The notes under the pieces: model-generated
What the model was told of the DNA's origin: nothing
The model's database searches: none
What the model saw: the letters and a program-made list of their open reading frames with translations, nothing else
Origin: Paludibacteraceae bacterium
GTDB lineage: Bacteria > Bacteroidota > Bacteroidia > Bacteroidales > Paludibacteraceae
Assembly (NCBI GenBank): GCA_017461505.1
Contig: JAFTXV010000001.1
Location: 1 to 64,000 of the forward strand
Direction: 5' to 3'
DNA: 64,000 nt
Translations under genes and position numbers: made by a program
In this document: in pieces, positions 41,824 through 50,218 of the stretch
Position numbering within the stretch: position 1 is the stretch's first letter
Layout: each line of letters opens with the position of its first letter

Positions 41824-43062
41824 TTATAATTTGCGTTTAAAGAACCAATGCTCTGCGATAGAGGCATTTATCACCAATCGAAGGTAATTCTCGTTGAGCA
41901 CTCCCTCAGCCAATCCTCTACGTCCGTATTCAACGGTGGTATTGATCACCGTGCCAACCGTACGGAGTGGGAATCCGACACCTATGGTAACACCCAATTC
42001 TGCTTGATTATACTGATTGGTGTAAGAGGTCGTATAATTAGCACCCACTCGCCAATAGATTTGATCCACGTATTTTCTGCTAGTTGGATCATTACGATAC
42101 TCCGCTCCTATAGCATAGCGATGGCGTGTCTTCAGGGATGTTTTTTCACCGAAATAATAGGCATTCGCCCAATCTTGACACATATAATCCAAACCTATCA
42201 AGATTCTATTGTTGTATGCATAACTCAAACCTGCTCCATACATCATCGGCATCTCAAAACCGCTATTGAGAGTCATAACTGTGTCATTGGTAGTGGTCTC
42301 AATCTGCTCGTAGTTCATTCGTGAGAATGGCTGCTTATTCTCAAACACGCCACCTAAAGTGATAGAATGTTTACCAAAAGTATGGAAGAACTGAATACCA
42401 TAGCGCAAACGCAAGCTATTGGCTTTCAGGGTTTCCACCTGTCTCACAGAGTCCAACGAAGCATTAGTAAAGTTGAGGCTTCTCGTTTGCTCAATGTCGC
42501 CAAACATATAGTAGGCGTTCACACCCAAAGCAACCCAATCACAGATGTTAAAACTCAAACCACCATATACTTGTGTGAAGCCACCCTCGCCACGATACCC
42601 CTTAGAGAAATAGTAATCAGAGTTGATAGAGTCAACCAATGCAAAATCATATCCCACGGCCGAATATGGGTTCACGCCCAATGACATGGCAATATATCTA
42701 CGCCAGAGAGGGAACTGCATGGTGATCTGCTCCAAGTTGCCATTGACCTTGTTGCGCTGACCACTGGCATCGCCATAATTGGTATAGAGGAATGATCCAG
42801 CAATATCAAACATAAAGGTAAGCGAGTCGCAAGCTGTATAAGAAGCAGGTTGCGCTGGGTTGATGACCTTGTTGGAGCGCATACCAACCCCTACTCCACC
42901 CATTGCACGGTAGGCGTTAGGCAAATTACTATTCAATTCACCATAGCCAAAACGGGAAGAAGGCGATGATGTGGCGTTTTGTGCCCATGCTCCAACCGAA
43001 AGCATGCCCGCAAGTAATATCAGTAAATATCTTTTCAAAACAGTGTTAATTTTATGAATCAA
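41824..43062 (-). CDS. Outer-membrane beta-barrel protein
   Basis: The 412-residue protein has a signal peptide (cleavage near AWAQ), then SSRFGYGELNS and AYRAMGGVGVGMR, the opening seen in FadL/PorV-like Bacteroidetes barrel proteins. Regular alternating aromatic strands (YGGLSFNICDWVALGVNAYYMF) continue to the C-terminus ending WFFKRKL. It is probably an outer-membrane channel or assembly protein. It overlaps coaX by 4 bp and sits with TPR and LptC genes, so I infer an envelope operon driven from upstream. Confidence 0.75.
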   Translation of the reverse strand: MIHKINTVLKRYLLILLAGMLSVGAWAQNATSSPSSRFGYGELNSNLPNAYRAMGGVGVGMRSNKVINPAQPASYTACDSLTFMFDIAGSFLYTNYGDASGQRNKVNGNLEQITMQFPLWRRYIAMSLGVNPYSAVGYDFALVDSINSDYYFSKGYRGEGGFTQVYGGLSFNICDWVALGVNAYYMFGDIEQTRSLNFTNASLDSVRQVETLKANSLRLRYGIQFFHTFGKHSITLGGVFENKQPFSRMNYEQIETTTNDTVMTLNSGFEMPMMYGAGLSYAYNNRILIGLDYMCQDWANAYYFGEKTSLKTRHRYAIGAEYRNDPTSRKYVDQIYWRVGANYTTSYTNQYNQAELGVTIGVGFPLRTVGTVINTTVEYGRRGLAEGVLNENYLRLVINASIAEHWFFKRKL

Positions 43063-43796
43063 TTATTTGTGTTGTACTCTAATATACGATTTAGTCCAAT
43101 CAATACCAAATGTGGCTCTCCTATCACCTCTTGTCGCTTCATAGCATCTAATATATAAGGTGCGTGACCTCCCGTGATATATGTGGTAAATAATGTCTTT
43201 TGATCTTTCAACGAACGCATATACCCCTTTACTTCAAATACTATGCCACGAACAACTCCCACAGCGATAGCTTCGCGGGTATTCTTGCCAAACAGCGGAC
43301 GGAAAGCATTCTCCTCCACCTCTACGAGTGGCAGTTTTTTTGTCATTTGGTTCAATGCAGTCAAACGCATCTTCATACCAGGAGCTATATTGCCCCCCAA
43401 GAATCCTTGCTCTGCCGACACGAAATCGTAGGTTATTGCTGAGCCCGCATCCACAATCAAGAGGTTGGTATTCGGACTAAGGTAGGAAGCTCCTACCGCC
43501 GAAGCAATACGGTCATGACCTAGCGTTTCAGGCGTCTGATAGCGATTAGCTATAGGCAATGGCGTGAGGTGGTCAAACAAAATAAAGTGTTTTGACAATC
43601 TGTGCAACGCATTCACCACAGCTGGCTCAATGTTCGCCACCGAAGAGACGATGCTATTTTTGATGGGATACAACGAGAACAATCGCTCTACATCCACACT
43701 CGTAAACGAGCGGTACAGCAAGTTCTTCACGATCACGCCGTCCTTAAACAGCGCCACCTTCGTCCTCGAATTTCCCTGATCAATACACAAATTCAT
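43059..43796 (-). CDS. coaX: Type III pantothenate kinase
   Basis: CoaX phosphorylates pantothenate, the first step to CoA, and is insensitive to CoA feedback. The 245-residue ASKHA-fold protein has DQGNSRTKVALF at the N-terminus, ETLGHDRIASAVGA near 91, VDAGSAITYDFV near 115 and GGNIAPGMKMR near 133. It lies between an acyl-CoA ligase gene and an outer-membrane protein gene. The whole 68-bp gap on its 5' side is a heptamer/hairpin mosaic that ends directly at its ATG. Confidence 0.92.
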   Translation of the reverse strand: MNLCIDQGNSRTKVALFKDGVIVKNLLYRSFTSVDVERLFSLYPIKNSIVSSVANIEPAVVNALHRLSKHFILFDHLTPLPIANRYQTPETLGHDRIASAVGASYLSPNTNLLIVDAGSAITYDFVSAEQGFLGGNIAPGMKMRLTALNQMTKKLPLVEVEENAFRPLFGKNTREAIAVGVVRGIVFEVKGYMRSLKDQKTLFTTYITGGHAPYILDAMKRQEVIGEPHLVLIGLNRILEYNTNN

Positions 43797-43864
43797 GCCT
43801 CTAATCTCTCGCCTTTAACCTATAAACTGTAGCGAAGCGTCCTCTAAACTCAAGCGCTCCGCGC
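43797..43864 (-). repeat. Heptamer/hairpin mosaic filling the acyl-CoA ligase-coaX gap
   Basis: Minus-strand order: hairpin-like GCGC...GCGC part, GTTTAGA, GGACGCTTCGCTACA, GTTTATA, GGTTAAA, GGCGAGA, GATTAGA, GGC, then ATG of coaX. The GGACGCT...CTACAGTTT core is a variant of those at 13911 and 35070. Confidence 0.85.
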
Positions 43865-45535
43865 TTACGCTTCATACAAGAAGCGCTTAATACTCTTCTT
43901 AGGTGTCTTCTCAAACTCGTGGGTGTATAGCTTAACGATGCTAATCTGCTCGTATGCAGCCAACTCAGCATTCACCAACTTGCGGTTCTCTTCCATCACA
44001 GCCTCCAATTGCTCTTGTGTCAGCTTATCTGCATCCACTGCCTCAAAGTCAGGACAAACCAATGCCACCAATCGTGTATCCTCTTTCTGCAATACCAATG
44101 ACTCCAACACGTATGGCATATTGTTGATCTTAGCCTCAATCTCTTCAGGATAAATATTCTGTCCACTAGGACCAAGCAACATCGTCTTGCAACGACCTTT
44201 GATATAGATAAAGCCATCCTCGTCAATTGTTCCCAAGTCGCCAGTACGCAACCAACCATCCTCCGTAAACGACTGAGCAGTAGCCTCTTCGTTCTTGTAG
44301 TAGCCTGCCATCACATTCTCGCCACGCACTTGAATCTCACCCACGCCCTCGGCATTCGCATCTGCAATACGAGCCTCCATATAGCCCCCTAGCACTTGTC
44401 CGCAAGACTGCGAGCGAAAGTTCTGCCATGGAGTAAAACTGATGAGCGGAGCTGTCTCGGTCATACCATAACCAATGGTCAATGGGAACTTGATGCGGCG
44501 CAAAAAAGCCTCCACCTCTGCGTTTAATGGCGCACCACCAATAATGATTTGCGAGAACTCCCCACCAAAAGCATCCATCAATTTCTCGCGAATCTTACCC
44601 AATACCACTTGATCCAACAATGGCACTTTCAGCACCCAACTAACAGGAGTCTTCGATATCTGTGGCTGAATCATCTTCTTATAGATTTTCTCTAGGATCA
44701 ATGGCACACTCAAGATCACCGTTGGCTTCACCTCTGCAAACGCCTTCAACAAGATCTTAGCCGAAGGAGTACGACCAATCAAATAGGTATGTCCACCGGC
44801 TGCCAAACAAGCCAAGAAGTCAAACGCACATCCATACGCGTGTGCCAATGGCAAGAAAGCCACGTGGCGGCAACCTGGGAACACCAAGTTGGTAGTCAAG
44901 CCAAACAATATGTTGCCCGCCAACGCATTCATTGGAGTCATCACACCCTTGCTAAAGCCAGTGGTACCTGAGGTATAGTTAATCGAAGCCAACTCTGCAT
45001 TGCTGCGCTCAGCATACTTCAAATCATCTTGGGTATAACCATTAGGATATTTCTCTGCAAACAACTGCTCAATAGTCATCTTATCTACCGCTTGCTCCAT
45101 TGGCAAACGACTGATAATCATGTCCATATTATTGAGCGACAGAACTGCCTTCAAGTCAGGTACTTGCTCCGCATCGATATTCTCCCAAATCAAGTCCGTG
45201 ATAAAGAGCAACTTACTCTCCGAGTGGTTCACAATATGAATGGCATCATTGGCCTTAAAGTCTTGCAGTATGGGCACGATGATTGCACCATAGGTCACAG
45301 TTGCCAGGAAAGTGGTCACCCAGTTCGCATTATTCTTGCCCATCACGGCCACTTTGTCGCCTTGCTTGATGCCAGCTTGCTTAAATAGCAAATGCACCTT
45401 AGCAATATTCTCCGCCAATTGTGCATAGGTCAAAGTATTGGTAGTTCCATAATCGGTTACAGCTTCCAAAGCCCAATTCTCGCGAAACGACTTCTCGTAA
45501 ATCTTAATTAGATTTTGTTCTGGTTTGCTTAGCAT
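43865..45535 (-). CDS. AMP-forming acyl-CoA synthetase (long-chain fatty acid-CoA ligase type)
   Basis: The 556-residue ANL-superfamily enzyme activates a carboxylic acid with ATP and CoA. The P-loop-like motif is INYTSGTTGFSKGVM near 185. Other motifs are YGMTETAPLIS near 352, WLRTGDLG near 430 and the C-terminal catalytic Lys region KTPKKSIKRFLYEA at the very end. All blocks are complete. The acyl-ACP thioesterase and PPTase genes close by suggest a fatty-acid or acyl-carrier theme, but exact chain length is not readable. No own promoter was found; transcription likely starts at 46035. Confidence 0.85.
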   Translation of the reverse strand: MLSKPEQNLIKIYEKSFRENWALEAVTDYGTTNTLTYAQLAENIAKVHLLFKQAGIKQGDKVAVMGKNNANWVTTFLATVTYGAIIVPILQDFKANDAIHIVNHSESKLLFITDLIWENIDAEQVPDLKAVLSLNNMDMIISRLPMEQAVDKMTIEQLFAEKYPNGYTQDDLKYAERSNAELASINYTSGTTGFSKGVMTPMNALAGNILFGLTTNLVFPGCRHVAFLPLAHAYGCAFDFLACLAAGGHTYLIGRTPSAKILLKAFAEVKPTVILSVPLILEKIYKKMIQPQISKTPVSWVLKVPLLDQVVLGKIREKLMDAFGGEFSQIIIGGAPLNAEVEAFLRRIKFPLTIGYGMTETAPLISFTPWQNFRSQSCGQVLGGYMEARIADANAEGVGEIQVRGENVMAGYYKNEEATAQSFTEDGWLRTGDLGTIDEDGFIYIKGRCKTMLLGPSGQNIYPEEIEAKINNMPYVLESLVLQKEDTRLVALVCPDFEAVDADKLTQEQLEAVMEENRKLVNAELAAYEQISIVKLYTHEFEKTPKKSIKRFLYEA

Positions 45536-45563
45536 ATCTTGATATATTTTATTCTATTAATAA

Positions 45564-45995
45564 TTAAAACACTTCTGGTACATCCCACGAATCATCATTC
45601 ACATTAGGAAGACCCAATGGCTGAATTGACACCACCGAATCCACCACATACTGACTATTACCACGCCATGGCAACACCCCCAAGTAACGCTTCCAATGCA
45701 ACTTAATTTGGCGACTCGAACTATTCTCAATTTGACGTGCTACTCGCTCATCTTCAACCGAGAATTTAAACTCATTCGACTGAATCGTCGCACTCGTATT
45801 GCGCGAATTATAACCAGTCTGAATCATCTTGCCTTCATAAGTTTTGAAGATAAATCCCTCATTCTGAAAGTAATTAATATCACCCTCGTTTACCCCCTGA
45901 CTATAGATAAAGAAGAACTTGAAGAACACAAAGATCCCCAATCCTAAAACAAGCACACTTGACAAAATGGCCACCACTTTAGCAGATGTTTTCAT
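45564..45995 (-). CDS. Small single-span membrane protein, Bacteroidetes-conserved
   Basis: The 143-residue product starts at MKTSAKVVAILSS, behind an unusually good Shine-Dalgarno (AAGGAGG, 5 bp spacing) and a promoter; the longer frame runs through the promoter and is rejected. One N-terminal membrane helix (residues ~6-28) is followed by YSQGVNEGDINYF, FIFKTYEGKMIQTG, FKFSVEDERVARQIE and HWKRYLGVLPWRG. I recall similar small proteins in Bacteroides, sometimes mislabelled as 6-phosphogluconate dehydrogenase. Function unknown; probably faces the periplasm. Confidence 0.7.
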   Translation of the reverse strand: MKTSAKVVAILSSVLVLGLGIFVFFKFFFIYSQGVNEGDINYFQNEGFIFKTYEGKMIQTGYNSRNTSATIQSNEFKFSVEDERVARQIENSSSRQIKLHWKRYLGVLPWRGNSQYVVDSVVSIQPLGLPNVNDDSWDVPEVF

Positions 45996-46034
45996 AATTA
46001 CCTCCTTTTTCTTAATTAAGCGCCATAGGCGCTG

Positions 46035-46042
46035 CAAAGGTA
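46035..46042 (-). promoter_or_regulatory. -7 box upstream of the small membrane protein; leader hairpin
   Basis: TACCTTTG on the minus strand, followed in the leader by the palindrome GCGCC-TAT-GGCGC and then the AAGGAGG ribosome site. This hairpin-plus-strong-SD leader is unusual in the window. Confidence 0.65.
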
Positions 46043-46111
46043 CAAAAAAAAAACGGAATGTACAAATATTTTGTACAATATCCAATATTTTTAATGATTA
46101 TTTAACCTCGT

Positions 46112-46690
46112 TTATGCTTTTTGCGATACGATACAGCAAGTATAGTTGTGCGAAGTATTGTCTATTTGCATGAATTTAGCGCCATTCGAATCGGCTAATG
46201 CAGCATGGAGATCGTTAATGATTCCCGTACCTTTCATCTTCAGGAATGCCTCTTTTCGTGTCCAAAGGCGTGTGAATGCCCAATCTGGTTGTGAAGCAGA
46301 GAGAATAGCCTCCTGCTCGAGTGAGTCCATCGTCTTCTTCACAAGATTCACTTTCAACGAACGGACGACCTCAATATCAATACCTATCGGCTGATTACTA
46401 ACCGCTACAGCAATACCCGATTTGCAGTGCGAGATGGAGAAATAAGGGCCATTCTTGATAGATGGTGCACCATATTCGTTGTAGTCGAAGGTGGGTGTAG
46501 AGTGTAGGGTGTAGGGGGCAGAGGCGAGTAGTTGCTGCAACATCTCATAGGATTTGAGGCAGCAATACTGACCAAACAGATGGGTAAACCGCAGGGCTTG
46601 TTCGCGCCTTTGAGCAGATACCAATGGCAGTAAGCGAGCCACCTCTTGCTCGCTACATTGTGTCATATCGTCAAAGATTTGATACAGCAT
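46112..46690 (-). CDS. 4'-phosphopantetheinyl transferase family protein
   Basis: The 192-residue enzyme attaches phosphopantetheine from CoA to a carrier-protein Ser. The Sfp-type motifs are FSISHCKSGIAVAVS near 84, IGIDIEVVR near 102 with metal-binding acidic residues, and FTRLWTRKEAFLK near 138. It is a compact one-domain length. Residues ~55-66 (LASAPYTLHSTPTF region) are encoded by five tandem heptamers, an in-frame repeat insertion just ahead of the DYNEYGAP block. It has its own promoter at 46720-46727. Confidence 0.85.
   Translation of the reverse strand: MLYQIFDDMTQCSEQEVARLLPLVSAQRREQALRFTHLFGQYCCLKSYEMLQQLLASAPYTLHSTPTFDYNEYGAPSIKNGPYFSISHCKSGIAVAVSNQPIGIDIEVVRSLKVNLVKKTMDSLEQEAILSASQPDWAFTRLWTRKEAFLKMKGTGIINDLHAALADSNGAKFMQIDNTSHNYTCCIVSQKA
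46494..46528 (+). repeat. Five heptamers in frame inside the PPTase gene
   Basis: Plus-strand units in strict register: GGTGTAG, AGTGTAG, GGTGTAG, GGGGCAG, AGGCGAG. The GGTGTAG/AGTGTAG type is shared with the intergenic array at 13911-13996. Confidence 0.85.
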
Positions 46691-46719
46691 TTCTTGTTTA
46701 TACTACACAAATTTCTTGG

Positions 46720-46727
46720 CAAAGGTA
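46720..46727 (-). promoter_or_regulatory. -7 box of the PPTase gene
   Basis: TACCTTTG on the minus strand, 29 bp before the ATG, preceded by an A/T-rich tract. Confidence 0.65.
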
Positions 46728-46751
46728 AACATTTTTTGGCAAATGTGCAAA

Positions 46752-46788
46752 AAAAAGCCACCCAATCCTACAAATCAGGTGACTTTTT
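46752..46788 (-). terminator. Terminator downstream of rng
   Basis: AAAAAG(C)CACC pairs with GGTG(A)CTTTTT around a 15-nt loop with one mismatch. Two bases after the rng stop; T-run on the minus strand. Confidence 0.65.
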
Positions 46789-46790
46789 AA

Positions 46791-48374
46791 TTAATTTTGC
46801 TTTTCTGACGCCTTGTTTTCCTCGTCTGTAGCAGGAATAGTCAATGCTTCGCCTTTTCTATTGTAGAAATGAGTTTCGAGCATTCCTAAACTTTGGTTTT
46901 CAATGGTATGGACTCCATATTTGCAACGCCATTGCTTCTTCATGCTCCACATGCCTTTTGATAAATAGGCATATATGTATGGATGCACATGCAGGCGCAA
47001 ACCTCTGCCATACAGTTGCTTCATTGTTTCTATCTGCTCTTTAAGTTGATCCGTAAAGAGGATAGAGGGCTGAACTTTTCCCTTTCCTAAGCATGTTGGA
47101 CAGGTCTCCATCACTTGCATTTCCACCGCTGGGCGCACGCGTTGACGCGTGATTTGCATGAGTCCAAACTTACTGAGAGGCAATATGTTATGTTTTGCCC
47201 GGTCGTTATCCATCAACTCGCGCATACGGTCATAGAGCGCTTGTTGATTAGCTTTGTCATCCATATCAATGAAATCCACGACAATGATTCCACCAATATC
47301 CCTTAGACGAAGTTGATGCACGATTTCATCTGCTGCGAGCATATTGAAATGAAATGCATTTTGTTCTTGGTCTTCGAAGAGTTTCTTACTTCCAGAATTG
47401 ACGTCAATGGAGAAGAGCGCCTCGGTTTTATCCATGATGAGGTATCCGCCTTTTTTGAATCCTACTGTACGTCCCAGCCCCGTTTTCATCTGACGTGTGA
47501 TGTCAAACTTATCAAAGATAGGTTGGTCACCCGTATGCAGTTTTACCACTTTGGAGGACTCCGGTGCAATGAGATCAAGGTATTGCTTGATTTCTTCGTA
47601 CACCTCTTTGTCGTTCACGTGAATACTCTGAAAATTAGGTGAGAATATATCACGAATGATACCGATTGTTCGCCCTAATTCTTCGCTAATGAGGCTAACT
47701 GGTTCTTTGCGTTGGAGCGTGCGCACACTATCTTCCCAACGCTTCACGAGGACACGCAGTTCATTGTCTAGCTCGGCTACTCGTTTGTCTTTTGCCACAG
47801 TGCGTACAATCACACCAAATCCCTGAGGCTTAATGGATTGTACGAGTTGTTTAAGACGTCCTTTCTCGGCATTGCTACTGATTTTGCTGCTAACCATCAC
47901 CTTATCTATAAAAGGTATCAACACAAAATTGCGTCCCGTAATAGATATTTCGGCACTCAATCTTGGTCCTTTTGAGTTGATAGGTTCTTTGGTTACTTGC
48001 ACCAAAATCGTATCCCCCACTTTCAGGTAGTCGGCTATCTGTCCTTCTTTTCCACAGGCTGGTTGTCGCTCTATTTTATGGATTTCAGGTATTCTCCTTC
48101 GGTCCGAAACCAGTTTTGTAACGTACTTCTGCTGTGTGAGAAACTCAGTTCCTAAATCAAGGTAGTGCAGAAAAGCTTCTTTCTCATGTCCTACATCCAC
48201 AAAGGCTGCATTCAACGCCGGCATAATCTTTTTGACCCGACCATAGTAGATATTTCCTACTGCAAAGGTGTCCACACCGCGTTTCTCGCGATTAACCTCC
48301 ATCAGGCGATCATCTTCTGTCAGCGCTATTGCAATCTCTTGTGGGCTTACATCCACAATCAATTCGCTTTTCAT
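46791..48374 (-). CDS. rng: Ribonuclease G/E family endoribonuclease
   Basis: The enzyme processes rRNA 5' ends and decays mRNA. The 527-residue length fits RNase G, without the long RNase E C-terminal scaffold. An S1 RNA-binding region spans residues ~38-130 (GNIYYGRVKKIMPALNAAFVDVG). The catalytic Asp pair is in LFSIDVNSG near 313 and IIVVDFIDM near 356. The zinc-link motif CPTCLGKG near 429 allows tetramer formation. It lies beside the COX24-like peptide and HU genes, a translation/nucleoid neighbourhood. Confidence 0.92.
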   Translation of the reverse strand: MKSELIVDVSPQEIAIALTEDDRLMEVNREKRGVDTFAVGNIYYGRVKKIMPALNAAFVDVGHEKEAFLHYLDLGTEFLTQQKYVTKLVSDRRRIPEIHKIERQPACGKEGQIADYLKVGDTILVQVTKEPINSKGPRLSAEISITGRNFVLIPFIDKVMVSSKISSNAEKGRLKQLVQSIKPQGFGVIVRTVAKDKRVAELDNELRVLVKRWEDSVRTLQRKEPVSLISEELGRTIGIIRDIFSPNFQSIHVNDKEVYEEIKQYLDLIAPESSKVVKLHTGDQPIFDKFDITRQMKTGLGRTVGFKKGGYLIMDKTEALFSIDVNSGSKKLFEDQEQNAFHFNMLAADEIVHQLRLRDIGGIIVVDFIDMDDKANQQALYDRMRELMDNDRAKHNILPLSKFGLMQITRQRVRPAVEMQVMETCPTCLGKGKVQPSILFTDQLKEQIETMKQLYGRGLRLHVHPYIYAYLSKGMWSMKKQWRCKYGVHTIENQSLGMLETHFYNRKGEALTIPATDEENKASEKQN

Positions 48375-48463
48375 ATGTCAATAAATTAAAAAAAATGCCT
48401 TGTGGCAACCTATTTGCGCCCAAATAGGAATGAACCACAAAGCTGTTAACAGAGCGTCAAAGC

Positions 48464-48553
48464 TTACTTATGCTTATGACGATTCTTGCGCAAACGTTTT
48501 TTACGTTTGTGGGTAGACATCTTATGTCTTTTGTGCTTCTTACCGTTTGGCAT
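48464..48553 (-). CDS. AURKAIP1/COX24-domain small basic protein
   Basis: This 29-residue protein (starts MPNGKKHKRHKMSTHK, ends NRHKHK) is almost wholly Lys, Arg and His. It matches the tiny Bacteroidetes proteins assigned to the AURKAIP1/COX24 domain, related to the mitochondrial ribosomal protein mS38. A ribosome-associated role is likely from its composition and from its position between RNase G and HU genes. It begins 21 bp after the HU stop, so it shares that transcript. Too short for most gene callers. Confidence 0.85.
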   Translation of the reverse strand: MPNGKKHKRHKMSTHKRKKRLRKNRHKHK

Positions 48554-48574
48554 AATTGTAAATTTATTAATAGA

Positions 48575-48847
48575 TTATTTTAAAATTTCTGTAAAGCTAT
48601 CAGCTGGTTTGAACGATGGAATCTTGTGCTCTGGAACAAGGATTGATTCGTTCTTAGTGATATTGCGTGCTACCTTAGCAGCGCGAGTCTTTGTAGCGAA
48701 GCTACCGAAGCCACGTAGATAAACTGCCTCACCTTCAGCTACAGTCTTTTTGATGTTGCTCATTGCAGACTCTACCACATTCATGATGGTAGTTTTGTCA
48801 TAACCAGTTTGGATTGCAATAGCGTTAACGAGTTCTGCTTTTGTCAT
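48575..48847 (-). CDS. HU-family DNA-binding protein
   Basis: The 90-residue histone-like protein bends and packs DNA as a dimer. The N-terminal helices (MTKAELVNAIAIQTGYDKTT) and the RGFGSF turn before the DNA-binding arm are typical. The arm carries RNITKN where standard HU has RNP, so the intercalating Pro is displaced; a specialised HU/IHF paralogue is possible. Promoter at 48927-48957. The COX24-like peptide gene follows. Confidence 0.9.
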   Translation of the reverse strand: MTKAELVNAIAIQTGYDKTTIMNVVESAMSNIKKTVAEGEAVYLRGFGSFATKTRAAKVARNITKNESILVPEHKIPSFKPADSFTEILK

Positions 48848-48926
48848 AATAATTTTATATTTAATAAGTTATACTTTTTTCTCTCTAAAAAAGCGAATTT
48901 GCCCACGTAAAATCGCAAATCGGGTG

Positions 48927-48957
48927 CAAAGGTACTATAAATAAATGAATTATGCAA
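48927..48957 (-). promoter_or_regulatory. Promoter of the HU gene
   Basis: Minus strand: TTG (complement of 48955-48957), 20 nt, TACCTTTG (complement of 48927-48934). The upstream sequence closely resembles that before nrdJ. Confidence 0.8.
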
Positions 48958-49017
48958 GAAATTTGATAAAAAAAGTTATTTTTTTTTATTTCTGTAGATT
49001 TTTATGAAAAAAAGTAG

Positions 49018-49025
49018 TATCTTTG
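49018..49025 (+). promoter_or_regulatory. -7 box of mutY
   Basis: TATCTTTG, 25 bp before the ATG at 49051; the GTG at 49030 is too near the transcription start to be the initiation codon. Confidence 0.7.
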
Positions 49026-49050
49026 CAGAGTGAAGCATAATGCACTGATT

Positions 49051-50127
49051 ATGAACAAGGAGCTGCTGCATAATAAATTGATTGAGTGGTACGAACAAAA
49101 TCATCGTATCCTGCCTTGGCGTGAGACGGATGATCCATACAAGATTTGGATTTCAGAGATTATTCTTCAACAAACTCGTGTGGCTCAAGGTATGGAATAC
49201 TACCATCGCCTCATCACACGATTCCCTGATATTCAGTCGCTTGCTCAGGCTCATGAGGACGAAGTCTTGCTCTACTGGCAAGGTCTCGGCTACTACTCGC
49301 GTGCTCGCAATCTGCATAAGGCGGCGCAGTTGATGAAAAACCACGCGATTTTTCATCAGGAGATGAGGCTATTAGGCGATAAGGCGAGAGGCGAGGAGAT
49401 ATTCGCTGCGCTCAAGAGTATGCCAGGTGTTGGCGATTATACCGCAGGAGCGATTGCTTCCTTTGCTTTCAATCTCCCCTACCCTGCCTTGGACGGCAAT
49501 GTCTATCGCGTTCTCTCGCGACTCTACGACTGTGAAATAGCCTTTGACACCACCCAAGGCAAAAAACATTTTCGCCAATTGGCAGAAGAGTTGTTAGATA
49601 AAGAGCGTCCTCGTCTCTTTAATTCAGCTATTATGGAGTTGGGTGCCTTGCACTGCGTACCTACCGCACCGGATTGCTCTACTTGTCCGCTCAACACTTG
49701 GTGCAAAGCATTGACTAACAATACGGTAGAACTATTGCCGGTACGCAAGCCTCGTCCAAAAGTGCGAGATAGATACTTGGAGTACACCATATATATCGCG
49801 CGCGATAAGACAACCCTCATCCACCAACGCAAAGAAAACGACATATGGAAACATTTGTGGGAGTTTGTGTGCGCAGAGCGCACAGGCGAAGAGGCGATAA
49901 GGCGAAAGGTTAAAGGCGAGAAAATATTGGAGCTGACGCATGTGCTTTCGCACCAGAAGTTGCACGCTCGGTTCGTAATAAAAAACGTGTCAGAACTCCC
50001 TGAGATTCCTGACACGGTAGTGGTTAGTTTGTCTGATTTAGATAATTATGCTTTCTCTCGTTTAACGCTGAAAGCGATAGAGAAACTACTCATCCCTCAT
50101 CGTTTATTTCTGCCCCCTAAACAGTAG
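49051..50127 (+). CDS. mutY: A/G-specific adenine DNA glycosylase
   Basis: MutY removes adenine mispaired with 8-oxoguanine. The 358-residue protein (start at MNKELLHNK) has PWRETDDPYKIWISEIILQQT with the catalytic Glu, the HhH motif MPGVGDYTAGAIASF and LDGNVYRVLSR near 150. The cluster ligands are in CVPTAPDCSTCPLNTWC. The C-terminal NUDIX-like domain reads 8-oxoG. Two repeat-derived stretches lie in frame: residues ~94-115, lengthening the loop before the HhH, and ~273-290 in the NUDIX-like domain. All catalytic residues are kept. Confidence 0.93.
   Translation: MNKELLHNKLIEWYEQNHRILPWRETDDPYKIWISEIILQQTRVAQGMEYYHRLITRFPDIQSLAQAHEDEVLLYWQGLGYYSRARNLHKAAQLMKNHAIFHQEMRLLGDKARGEEIFAALKSMPGVGDYTAGAIASFAFNLPYPALDGNVYRVLSRLYDCEIAFDTTQGKKHFRQLAEELLDKERPRLFNSAIMELGALHCVPTAPDCSTCPLNTWCKALTNNTVELLPVRKPRPKVRDRYLEYTIYIARDKTTLIHQRKENDIWKHLWEFVCAERTGEEAIRRKVKGEKILELTHVLSHQKLHARFVIKNVSELPEIPDTVVVSLSDLDNYAFSRLTLKAIEKLLIPHRLFLPPKQ
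49331..49395 (+). repeat. Hairpin plus heptamer/octamer array in frame inside mutY (first site)
   Basis: TGATGAAAAA (49331-49340) pairs exactly with TTTTTCATCA (49349-49358). Then at 49366-49395 come AGGCTATT, AGGCGATA, AGGCGAG, AGGCGAG. Shares AGGCTATTAGGCGAT with the ABC-F insertion. Confidence 0.8.
49867..49920 (+). repeat. Hairpin plus heptamer array in frame inside mutY (second site)
   Basis: TGTGCGC-AGA-GCGCACA hairpin (49867-49883), then at 49892-49920 AGGCGATA, AGGCGAA, AGGTTAA, AGGCGAG. The same ending (AGGTTAA, AGGCGAG) is found in the intergenic array upstream of coaX. Confidence 0.85.
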
Positions 50128-50218
50128 CCCGCAGAACATTCACTAGTTAGTTCGGTGGACGACATAACAAAAGGGGACTGATCATCATACAATCCCACAC
50201 AAATTAATGTTTAGCGAT

